The position numbers were made by a program, and so were the translations under genes. Shown here in pieces: positions 1 through 5,879 of a stretch of 6,378 bases of DNA. The notes under the pieces are model-generated. The model was given only the letters and a program-made list of their open reading frames with translations, did no database searches and was not told the origin of the DNA. Source of the DNA: JACMLD01 sp040004415. GTDB taxonomy: Bacteria; Bacteroidota; Bacteroidia; Chitinophagales; Chitinophagaceae. The stretch is from the NCBI GenBank assembly GCA_040004415.1, contig JBDUAY010000348.1, forward strand, positions 1 to 6,378, given 5' to 3'. Positions within the stretch are counted from its first letter, which is position 1. Each line of letters begins with the position of its first letter.

Positions 1-1
1 T

Positions 2-315
2 CTTTTAGCAGGAAAGCCTGCACAACAAAATATACGCGTAACCATTCCGGGGCTTGTTACAGCTTATTATACGGGCGTACCAGATATTGCTAGTCCAGGC
101 CAGCGAGTTGCGTTTGGCACTTCCTGTCATCGTGGTTCCTCATTTACAAATTCATTTAAGGAAAATCATATCTCTGCAATCACCCAAGCCATTTGTTTCA
201 CCGCAAAGAACAAAAAATTGACGGGCCATTATTTTCCGGCTTTGGTACCCATGCGCTTTCAGAGTCTTCTTTTGACCTGGATGTAAAGAGCATACAAATA
301 AGCGCCGCCAATTAA
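2..315 (+). pseudogene. pgm: N-terminal remnant of alpha-phosphoglucomutase, frameshifted and truncated
   Basis: This is the start of a phosphoglucomutase of the alpha-D-phosphohexomutase superfamily, which interconverts glucose 1-phosphate and glucose 6-phosphate in the cytoplasm. Reading from base 2 gives LLAGKPAQQ, then IPGLVTAYY, then QRVAFGTSCHRGSS (about 98-142) and a stretch ending ITQAIC, all matching the family N-terminus in order. After TGT at 194-196 the frame must shift: reading from 199 gives HRKEQKIDGPLF and GTHALSESSF (to 273), the family's next block. One base lost at about 197-199 explains this. The conserved FGTSGHRG motif has Gly changed to Cys. By comparison with the E. 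coli enzyme (about 546 residues), the start codon should lie roughly ten bases left of the window. The catalytic serine loop and the rest are absent; the shifted frame stops at 313-315, and homology probably ends near 273. Seen: motifs and frameshift. Known: family order. Inferred: non-functional. Confidence 0.88.
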
Positions 316-549
316 ATTCAATCGTGGAGGGCATATAACTGCAATTAATACAATACAGGAAAAGATATAAATACCATTTTCCATTATGTTGAAAAAAAAT
401 AATTGGATTTGCAAGGATATTTTTATGTTATGTACGGTCCCTGCAGTACGCATGCAAACCATACAGTAATTAATGATAAGATAGTGTACGAACAGCCCGA
501 TCAGATTAAAAAAATGAGCCATGCCAGCAAGCATACACACTTCATTCCA
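259..549 (-). pseudogene. Decayed DUF4870 (Tic20-like) small membrane protein gene
   Basis: On the minus strand, reading down from the Trp codon at 549-547, the frame gives WNEVCMLAGMA, then FFNLIGLFVHYLI, then HNIKISLQI, and ends with GGAYLYALYIQVK (to about 271). These line up in order with the remembered DUF4870 pattern: WAmmCHLAGLA, NIIGPLVvWLIKK, the NFQIS block, and the closing GEyYRYPLTIRF tail. The proteins are small, hydrophobic and of unknown function. About four residues seem lost between the first two blocks, and more between the hydrophobic middle and the tail. There is no convincing start codon: a GTG sits at 540, but the homology already begins upstream at 549. The conserved charged and Asn-Phe-Gln residues are largely gone. 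The tail runs directly against the phosphoglucomutase remnant. The match is from memory and the decay is strong, so the assignment is likely but not certain. Confidence 0.62.
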
Positions 550-864
550 ACGGCTGCAAACGATGCACAGCCATCACTTGATAAAAAAGGAGCAGCAACT
601 GCCAGTGTTAGTGTAACCAGCACAAAACAAATCATTTATACCCGAACAAATATTGCAGTTGGAAAAAAGCCACTACAGCATCCGGGCAATATGAAACTGC
701 CACTGATAAAAACTTTAAGATAGCCTTACATATTCATTTCAAGCCCAATCACCAGGTTCATTAAAGTGGCTTTCAATTCAATTAACGCTCGTTTAAATTT
801 GTACTGACAGGAAATATTCCAGCTCCTTTTTCGTTTTCACCCTTGAAATGAACCCAATCCAACT
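550..864. other. Gene-poor stretch before the lipoprotein gene
   Basis: I find no gene here that I can support. An open frame on the plus strand begins at a TTG (403) and runs to 723, but its composition is low-quality and it lies partly opposite the DUF4870 remnant, so I treat it as chance. The minus strand carries no recognisable continuation of the DUF4870 N-terminus. The last 100 bases hold the probable promoter and leader of the lipoprotein gene that starts at 865. Confidence 0.5.
771..801 (+). promoter_or_regulatory. Bacteroidota-type promoter for the 865 lipoprotein gene
   Basis: TAAATTTG at 794-801 matches the Bacteroidota sigma-ABfr -7 consensus TAnnTTTG exactly. TTTC at 771-774, with 19 bases between, is one base off the usual TTTG or TTG -33 element. 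A start of transcription near 806-809 would leave a leader of about 55-60 bases before the ATG at 865. The match is by eye and the upstream element is imperfect. Confidence 0.45.
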
Positions 865-1929
865 ATGAAATATTTTCTTCGGCTGCTACTAAGCGTTTCC
901 CTATATCTGTTATTACTTTCTACCTGTATGATGACCTCATGTGTTAAATCACTGGCCGACCCCCAGATTCCGGACTCCCTTTTTGTTATCACTGGATTAT
1001 CCATTTTTGTTGGTGGCGACAGCACACAATGGAATGTCAGTACACGCAATAGTTTTCTGTATGATTCAGTACAGGGACAACTTATTCAAACTATTACAGA
1101 ATCTTCTTTTGGCGACCCGAACACATATACTTATCATACAACTTATCAATATGACAATGCAGGCAAGTTAAAAGAAATCCACTTTGAACGGTTTTCCTTT
1201 ATTTATAAATCCATGCGATTTGAATACAATGCAGATGGAACAGTTATGAAAGCTTTGTTTACCAACCAGGACAACGTGGTAATTGAAAATAGTTTTAACA
1301 CCAGCAGCAGTAATGGCAACATCATTATTACACAATACGACACGCTACCGGCAAATATTGGGAAGGGCGAATATTTCTCCAGCCGCCCGGCCATCTTGCG
1401 GTACACTTTTAACGGAGCTGGCAAATTAGTCAACCAGTATATAATTGGTTCTGAATTGTACAACGGTCAGCCTGCCTACCGGGATACTTCTGAAAAGCGT
1501 TTTACTTATGATGAGAACAACCACCTGTTGCAAACCATTCATCGGAGCATAGCCACCGATAATCAAAGCAATTACGTACTAAGCATGGATACCGTGCAAT
1601 TCAAAAGGGATAATTCGATGGTATCTCCTGTCAATGATTTGGCTTTGGCTACTTTACGAAACCTGCACTGGCTGAAGAATGCTGACAACGTTAATCTTTA
1701 CAATGGACTTTATGCCCTGAACTATGGAACTATTCACCGGAATGAGCCGCTCACATCTACCTACGAGGTTTTTAACAGTGGCAATTATGCCGCCGCTTAT
1801 ACAAATAGTTTTGATACCCGGGGATTACTGACCAAATCCGCAGTAACAACAACAGAGCACAATATTTACAACATCAGTAATACAACACGCGAAACGCATT
1901 ACTATACCTACAATAAAATAAAAAAATGA
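865..1929 (+). CDS. Secreted lipoprotein with YD-like (RHS-style) repeats, function unknown
   Basis: An intact 354-residue protein. Residues 1-25 form a long hydrophobic signal ending in MTSC, so Cys26 is a likely lipidation site (a loose lipobox, as often seen in Bacteroidota) and the mature protein would be anchored in the outer envelope. The body is rich in Tyr, Asn, Thr and beta-strand patterns. It contains recurring YD-like units: YQYDNAGKLKEI at 94-105, FEYNADGTV at 119-127, YTFNGAGKL at 170-178, FTYDENNHLL at 213-222, and a weaker SFDTRGLL at about 315. Such units occur in RHS proteins and in DUF4595-like Bacteroidota lipoproteins. This protein is much shorter than an RHS toxin and has no visible toxin tip or protease motif. 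The ATG at 865 is chosen because it opens directly into the signal peptide. It stands alone, preceded by a TAnnTTTG promoter. A structural or polymer-binding surface role is possible; I do not assign one. Confidence 0.8.
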   Translation: MKYFLRLLLSVSLYLLLLSTCMMTSCVKSLADPQIPDSLFVITGLSIFVGGDSTQWNVSTRNSFLYDSVQGQLIQTITESSFGDPNTYTYHTTYQYDNAGKLKEIHFERFSFIYKSMRFEYNADGTVMKALFTNQDNVVIENSFNTSSSNGNIIITQYDTLPANIGKGEYFSSRPAILRYTFNGAGKLVNQYIIGSELYNGQPAYRDTSEKRFTYDENNHLLQTIHRSIATDNQSNYVLSMDTVQFKRDNSMVSPVNDLALATLRNLHWLKNADNVNLYNGLYALNYGTIHRNEPLTSTYEVFNSGNYAAAYTNSFDTRGLLTKSAVTTTEHNIYNISNTTRETHYYTYNKIKK

Positions 1930-2298
1930 TAAAGCTGGTAGCATTAAAAAAAATGATACTCAAATTATTTATCAGAACCTGAGTTTACAGGTCTATGATA
2001 ATTTATGAGGATTTGTTTAATAATTATTTACCCGTTTTATTACCCTTCGATTCGGCCTGCAACCAACTGCTGTTTCATTATTACGTTTAGCAAGGATACC
2101 CGTTGCAAAGACCCACTTAAAAAACGGATCATATTTCCATGCTGCAGAAATTGTATTGATCCCAGAACTAACACGATAATACCTGGACCATACATCTTGT
2201 TTTAACAATTTTTCATTCCTGCTTTTTAATTACCCCGCTTGTTTTCATAATAAATATTTTAATAATTCATTATAAATTCCTGTTATTGAAAGCCAATT
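1930..2298. other. Convergent intergenic region with a possible decayed small membrane-protein ORF
   Basis: This gap separates the plus-strand lipoprotein gene from the minus-strand YHS gene. It is AT-rich, especially at 2209-2298. On the minus strand a short ORF starts at ATG 2195-2193 with a hydrophobic opening (MYGPGIIVLVLGSI) and stops at 2042-2040. The adjacent frame, ending near 2017, reads NTISAAWKYDPFFKWVF at the next position. Joining the two would give a plausible two-helix membrane protein broken by a frameshift, but I cannot name the family. An imperfect hairpin lies at 1969-2001. I see no clear terminator with a T-run for either flanking gene. Confidence 0.35.
1969..2001 (+). terminator. 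Imperfect hairpin after the YD-repeat lipoprotein gene
   Basis: TTATCA (1969-1974) pairs with TGATAA (1996-2001), and ACCTG (1977-1981) with CAGGT (1988-1992). The result is 11 base pairs with a small internal loop and a six-base apical loop. It begins about 40 bases after the stop codon. The sequence that follows, AATTTATG, is AT-rich but not a proper T-run, so it may be a terminator or an RNA-end stabiliser for the lipoprotein transcript. Confidence 0.4.
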
Positions 2299-2607
2299 TT
2301 ATTTTGCTTTGGTTATATAAGCACCCGGATCTTTTAAAAAAGTATCCTTACATTCTTTTGAACAAAATCCGTATAACTTGCCTTTATAATGCGTGGTATC
2401 TTCCACTTCAACAGAAAGCGGCATTCCACAGGAAGGATCTTTTGCATAGTCAAAATGCAGTTTCTTTAAACCGGCAAATGAATCTGTTAGATTGCTAACG
2501 GCAGGTAGTGTGTCACTTTTAACAACTGGAGCGGTGGACGATGGGTGATTTTGACAGGATATGATGATGGTTGTTAGCAATGCAACAAAGGGAATTACTT
2601 TTTTCAT
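2299..2607 (-). CDS. YHS-domain lipoprotein, probable metal-binding periplasmic protein
   Basis: A 102-residue protein. Residues 1-17 are a lipoprotein signal ending IISC, with Cys18 as the lipidated residue. A Ser/Pro/Thr-rich linker follows to about residue 50. The rest is a YHS domain: DPSCGMPL at 57-64, HYKGKLYGFCS at 73-83, CKDTF at 86-90 and DPGAYI at 93-98. Its key cysteines are Cys60, Cys82 and Cys86. YHS domains occur in heavy-metal resistance and transport proteins, including some copper and silver P-type ATPases, and are thought to bind metals through these cysteines. The gene starts 26 bases after the receptor stop codon, so it is probably the last gene of that operon. Inferred role: holding or handing over a metal ion on the periplasmic side of the envelope, working with the receptor. 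The domain call is firm; the metal is not known from sequence. Confidence 0.9.
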   Translation of the reverse strand: MKKVIPFVALLTTIIISCQNHPSSTAPVVKSDTLPAVSNLTDSFAGLKKLHFDYAKDPSCGMPLSVEVEDTTHYKGKLYGFCSKECKDTFLKDPGAYITKAK

Positions 2608-2633
2608 TTTTATTTTATTAAAGATTTTAAAAA

Positions 2634-4874
2634 TCAGAAGAATACCGCCAGTTTTAATTTGGCAAAAAACGGTGTGCCGGGCGTAAAGCTGATATCATCT
2701 ACCGGCGCTGGTTCATTCCTCATTCTCGATTGCACTTCAAAAGCCGCTTCATTCCATTTGGTATTGAACAAGTTTTGAATCTCTAACCCTATTTCGTATT
2801 TGTGCTGTGTGTAATTCGCTGTCAAATCAGTTATAAAATAGCCTTTTGCTACCAGCGAATTATTTTCGTTGGCGGGCCGGTCTTTCATGTAACGGTAACT
2901 AAGGCCGCCATTAATACCGCAGGGCAATTTGAAGTTTAAACCGCCTGTACTGGATAGTGGTACCGACAAGGGAAGATAATCGCTTCCTTTAGGCGCTTCA
3001 ATATCCCTGGCTTTTGAAAAGTTGATATCAAAATTAGCAAAGAGCCAGTTGGTAAACTGGTAGCGCGCAGAAAGATCGATTCCTTCGCGTCGTGATTTAT
3101 CTCCGGCATCAAAAGTACCTTCGTCTGCATCGTAAACAAACTCTTGTGCAAGTTTCAAATACCAAACAGCTGCATTCAGATAAAGACGCGGAATTGGTTT
3201 CCAGTTAATGCCAACATCGGCTCCATAAGCCGCTGGTAGTATAGCAACACCCTGGTTGCCGGCAACTACTTTAGCATCGTTAGAATGAAAGCCTTTACCC
3301 GTCTTTATATAAAATTGAACTTGGTCTGATGCTGTATAAGCAATATTCAATTTTGGACTTGCTACCAGTTTTCCGCTTGAAGGTTGCGGTGGATTTAATT
3401 TGTCAGCATAATTAAAATGTAAATAATCAAGCCGTACACCCGCATTGAATAACCATTTTCCTAAGCGGTAATTTTCATCAATATAACCATTGAGCGACGA
3501 TTCCGTTATATTACCCAACTGAATATAATCAAGCACTTCATTATCGTTAACGGTATGACTAAGCTCACTGTTATAAATTTTATTGAGTTGTGCGCCAATA
3601 CCAACAGAAGAGCTAAGATCGGAACCATTGGTAAAATAATTTCGTTTGGTTATTTTTCCATTGTAACCAAATAAATCGCGTGTCTCGCGTTGTCTCAGGT
3701 GATCACCATGGATACTGTCGTCGGCAAAAAGTGTGGGATCATAATGTTCATTAAAAAAATAACGGGAGTAATACACCTGGTTTTCCATAAACAGGTTTTC
3801 AGAAAAAGCGGTACGAAGTTTTACAATAGCATTTGTGCGGCTGGTATAACCACCCTGCATACTGTCAAGGTATCCAAACCGTCCTATCAATCCCTGTTCA
3901 ACAGCCCGTCCGGGAATTTCACCCGAAGAACGCCAGTTGCTGCTGAAAGTAGAAAGCGTAGCCGTTAACTTAGTTTTCGCTGAGAGGTTGACGTTATATT
4001 TTCCAAAAAGGTTACCCTTGCTGAAACGTTGCTTCCAGTCGAAAGCACCATCTGTATAAGCAATTTCTCCTGCAATGTAAGCGCTTTCTCCTCTCAGCCT
4101 TGCCCTGGCAGACAATAAATTTATCATCGCCATTACCCTGCCGGTTTTATACATTCCGCCTTCTATTTTCACTTCACTCTTTTGAAGTTCCTCGTAGGTT
4201 TTAAAAGCAGCATAGCCAGCCGTTGTAAAATCGCCATGGTCAGCATAATAAGGTCCCTTACCAAATTCATAAGATGATACTATTTCAGGAATCAAAAAAT
4301 GAAGATCGGAAAATCCTTGTCCGTGCGCATGCGATACCAGGTTCAACGGCATATTGTCAACCGATACATTCACATCCGTACCATGATCAGCATCAAAGCC
4401 ACGAAAAAAAATATGTTCAGCAATACCGCCACCCTGGTGCTGACCGAGAAAAAGTCCTGGTACCAGACGCATTAAATCCTGCGCAGAATTGATGGGCCGG
4501 AGGTTTAAATCAATACCACTGATAGTATGAAAAGATGAATTGTTGGCAAGCGGCGTGATGGTTACGGATGCAAGATCCACCGTTCCTCTTTCTAATAAAA
4601 TTTGAATGGAACCGGGTTGCTTTGTAACAGGTATCGCCTGCATTTTATACCCTATATAAGAAATGTACAGCGAATCAGTACCAGGGGTAACACGTATCTC
4701 AAAATTTCCCTGGTTATCTGTACTTGCATTTCTTTTATTCTTACCAATGCTGATAACTGCCTCGTTTAATGGCTGCTTTGTTTCCCCGTCAATTACTTTC
4801 CCCTTAATAATAGTTTGAGAAAATGCGCCGGTAAACAGGAGCAATGATATAAAAAAACTTATAGTTGGTTTCAT
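2634..4874 (-). CDS. TonB-dependent outer-membrane receptor with carboxypeptidase-regulatory-like domain
   Basis: A complete 746-residue outer-membrane active transporter, driven by TonB-ExbB-ExbD. Residues 1-20 are a Sec signal (AFSQ). Residues 22-95 form a CarboxypepD_reg-like beta-sandwich (GKVIDGETKQPLNEAV, then NFEI, then ISYIGYK). The plug lies at about 115-225, with AQDLMRLVPGL at 131-141, FFRGFDADHGTDV at 156-168 and SHAHGQGFSDLHFLIPE at 181-197. The remainder is a 22-strand-type barrel containing QNLFNTKWNEA and ending LKLAVFF, whose terminal Phe is the usual BAM signal. The plug is rich in histidine (154, 164, 182, 184, 192, 213), which suggests a metal or metal-chelate ligand rather than a glycan; no SusD partner is adjacent. 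The ATG at 4874 is preceded by two overlapping ATGAAATGA units. It lies 27 bases after the upstream stop codon and 26 bases before the YHS gene, so all three are probably co-transcribed. Substrate is inferred from neighbours; copper is the best guess. Confidence 0.93.
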   Translation of the reverse strand: MKPTISFFISLLLFTGAFSQTIIKGKVIDGETKQPLNEAVISIGKNKRNASTDNQGNFEIRVTPGTDSLYISYIGYKMQAIPVTKQPGSIQILLERGTVDLASVTITPLANNSSFHTISGIDLNLRPINSAQDLMRLVPGLFLGQHQGGGIAEHIFFRGFDADHGTDVNVSVDNMPLNLVSHAHGQGFSDLHFLIPEIVSSYEFGKGPYYADHGDFTTAGYAAFKTYEELQKSEVKIEGGMYKTGRVMAMINLLSARARLRGESAYIAGEIAYTDGAFDWKQRFSKGNLFGKYNVNLSAKTKLTATLSTFSSNWRSSGEIPGRAVEQGLIGRFGYLDSMQGGYTSRTNAIVKLRTAFSENLFMENQVYYSRYFFNEHYDPTLFADDSIHGDHLRQRETRDLFGYNGKITKRNYFTNGSDLSSSVGIGAQLNKIYNSELSHTVNDNEVLDYIQLGNITESSLNGYIDENYRLGKWLFNAGVRLDYLHFNYADKLNPPQPSSGKLVASPKLNIAYTASDQVQFYIKTGKGFHSNDAKVVAGNQGVAILPAAYGADVGINWKPIPRLYLNAAVWYLKLAQEFVYDADEGTFDAGDKSRREGIDLSARYQFTNWLFANFDINFSKARDIEAPKGSDYLPLSVPLSSTGGLNFKLPCGINGGLSYRYMKDRPANENNSLVAKGYFITDLTANYTQHKYEIGLEIQNLFNTKWNEAAFEVQSRMRNEPAPVDDISFTPGTPFFAKLKLAVFF

Positions 4875-4886
4875 TTCATTTCATTG
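4869..4886 (-). promoter_or_regulatory. Triple overlapping start codons at the receptor gene
   Basis: On the minus strand the receptor begins inside ATGAAATGAAATGAAA. The ATGs at 4884 and 4879 each open a two-codon ORF (ATG AAA TGA) whose stop overlaps or abuts the next ATG. Only the third ATG, at 4874, reads into the receptor. There is no Shine-Dalgarno sequence nearby. Ribosomes finishing the upstream gene at 4902 could stall, terminate and restart here, so the array may tune receptor synthesis. The sequence pattern is certain; the regulatory effect is inference. Confidence 0.35.
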
Positions 4887-4901
4887 TGCGAATGATTAAT
4901 A

Positions 4902-5294
4902 TTAGTTTGAAGCCGGATGATTTTTTTTGATGGCGGCCAGGATGCGATGAAAATGATCGTGCAGCGCCAGCGCCATTTTTTTTATTTCAGCAGAAGATTT
5001 ATTTTTTTTAACGGCTTCATCCAGTTGCTGACAAATGGTTACCAGCTTATCCAAATCAGTTTGTACAGCCTCGTAATTAAACTGCGCGGGCACAGCAGAT
5101 GATTTCCATTGCCCGGCTTTTTGCAGCAGCAAGCCGCTATTCTTTTTTACGGGTTTTAAATCTCCTGTCTCTACCGGATGCAGCGCAGTTTTAACCAGTT
5201 CATGAAAATTATCTAATTCGTTCCATGCTGGTTGCTGCGCATACGCACACACCGCCAGCAAGGCTATATATACCAATAATGCCAATTTTTTCAT
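4902..5294 (-). CDS. Small exported helical protein with histidine motifs, first gene of receptor operon
   Basis: A 130-residue protein of unrecognised family. Residues 1-19 are a Sec signal with an AYA cleavage site before Gln20. Cys16 in LAVC makes lipidation a weaker alternative. The mature part looks all-helical, like a small four-helix bundle. It has NFHELVKTALHP at 29-40, GDLKPVKKNSGLLLQKAGQW at 44-63 and LHDHFHRI at 101-108. Paired histidines (31, 39, 102, 104, 106) near both ends of the bundle could bind a metal. There is no CxxCH haem motif. The ATG at 5294 is preferred over an ATG at 5321, because only the former puts MKK directly before the hydrophobic core. It lies 27 bases upstream of the receptor gene and is probably co-transcribed with it and the YHS gene. 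Similar proteins next to such receptors are familiar to me from Bacteroidota, but I cannot cite a characterised member. Inferred role: a periplasmic metal binder or accessory. Confidence 0.78.
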   Translation of the reverse strand: MKKLALLVYIALLAVCAYAQQPAWNELDNFHELVKTALHPVETGDLKPVKKNSGLLLQKAGQWKSSAVPAQFNYEAVQTDLDKLVTICQQLDEAVKKNKSSAEIKKMALALHDHFHRILAAIKKNHPASN

Positions 5295-5479
5295 TGTTCG
5301 AATTTTTTTGTATTGCAGCATAAAAATAAATGCAGGCAGTTGTCACAGCAGATGATCACTTAATCAACGGTAACCCGTTGTAAGGATCATACAATTATTT
5401 TATACCTTATACGCGTAAGGAAGGAAAACTTCTGTACTGGTTTATTTACAGTACAACATTAAATAAGTGATAAAATGTG
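5295..5479. promoter_or_regulatory. Intergenic control region with four inverted repeats upstream of the operon
   Basis: This 185-base spacer lies between the HCNGKC gene and the receptor operon, both read leftward. It holds TGTACTG-9-CAGTACA at 5433-5455, CCTTA-6-TAAGG at 5405-5420, TTGTA-7-TACAA at 5378-5394 and CAACGG-TAAC-CCGTTG at 5365-5380. The last two share bases 5378-5380, so as RNA hairpins they would compete. A TGATCA palindrome sits at 5353-5358. The region must carry either the operon promoter or read-through control, yet no exact TAnnTTTG is present on the minus strand. Operators for a metal-responsive regulator are a reasonable inference. Confidence 0.45.
5433..5455 (-). terminator. 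Inverted repeat just after the HCNGKC gene, terminator or operator
   Basis: TGTACTG (5433-5439) and CAGTACA (5449-5455) form a perfect seven-base dyad around a nine-base AT-rich spacer. It begins 25 bases beyond the stop codon of the gene ending at 5480. On the minus strand it is followed by GAAGTTTTCC, which is only a short T-run. It could end that transcript weakly, or it could be a regulator binding site; its operator-like symmetry fits either reading. Confidence 0.4.
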
Positions 5480-5863
5480 TTAGCACTGCGGAGGACGGAA
5501 AAGACCTTTGGAAAAATTATCGGGGATAGCTTGCTGATAGGCTTTGTACTTTTTTGAAACAATCGTGCCTTTTTGATCAAGGAGAAAACTTAATTGTTGA
5601 AAAGAGATGACTTCATTTTTATTTTCGGCCCTGCGCTCAGAATTTTCTTCATCTTTTTTTTGCTCCTCTTTCAATTTCTTCATCATCTGGCATTTGCCAT
5701 TACAATGCATGATGGGAATGGCTTTGTTCTCGCAATTTTTTGCATACAGCGCCCGGTTGCTATAATAGTCGGCTATAACAAATGCCTTGTTCAGTGTTTG
5801 AGCAAGAAAAGCCGCAAAAAAAATAAATGCAGCGATTTGTTTATATATGCAGAATGGTTTCAA
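5480..5863 (-). CDS. Single-pass membrane protein with HCNGKC motif, probable metal-related
   Basis: With the TTG at 5863 this is a 127-residue protein. A hydrophobic segment at about 8-24 could be a membrane anchor or uncleaved signal. The following exported-looking part has AKNCENK (Cys44) and IMHCNGKCQMMKKL (His53, Cys54, Cys58). A very charged stretch at 62-83 comes next, and the protein ends LFRPPQC with a terminal cysteine. Proteins with the HCxGKC pattern and a closing PPQ-type tail recur in Bacteroidota near TonB receptors; I know no characterised function. The Cys/His cluster suggests binding of a soft metal such as copper. No ATG exists in frame upstream of the core, so the start is TTG at 5863 or TTG at 5887. 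I prefer 5863 because it gives MKPFC, like the N-termini I remember for relatives. The gene precedes the receptor operon on the same strand, 185 bases away, and may share its regulation. Confidence 0.75.
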   Translation of the reverse strand: MKPFCIYKQIAAFIFFAAFLAQTLNKAFVIADYYSNRALYAKNCENKAIPIMHCNGKCQMMKKLKEEQKKDEENSERRAENKNEVISFQQLSFLLDQKGTIVSKKYKAYQQAIPDNFSKGLFRPPQC

Positions 5864-5871
5864 TCTTCCGG

Positions 5872-5879
5872 CAAAAGTA
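5872..5879 (-). promoter_or_regulatory. Candidate -7 promoter element for the HCNGKC gene
   Basis: TACTTTTG on the minus strand matches TAnnTTTG exactly. It would place the transcript start at about 5864-5867, only a few bases before the TTG at 5863, giving a leaderless or nearly leaderless mRNA. A good TTTG -33 element at the right spacing is missing, so the match may be chance. Confidence 0.3.

Noticed and set aside
403..723. Plus-strand open frame of 106 codons beginning with TTG
   Set aside because: It has no recognisable domain and begins with a poor start. It lies partly opposite the DUF4870 remnant, whose minus-strand frame matches a known family better.
2209..2298. A rho-independent terminator for the receptor operon
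   Set aside because: The stretch is very AT-rich with several short dyads, but none has a stable GC-containing stem followed by a T-run.
5295..5321. Upstream ATG (5321) adding nine residues to the exported helical protein
   Set aside because: The extension LQYKKIRT would put a long charged run before a normal MKK signal peptide; the ATG at 5294 gives a standard Sec signal.
5321..5328. TATTTTTA on the minus strand as the operon -7 element
   Set aside because: It is one base off TAnnTTTG and has no TTG element at the proper distance; in such AT-rich sequence it is too weak to annotate.
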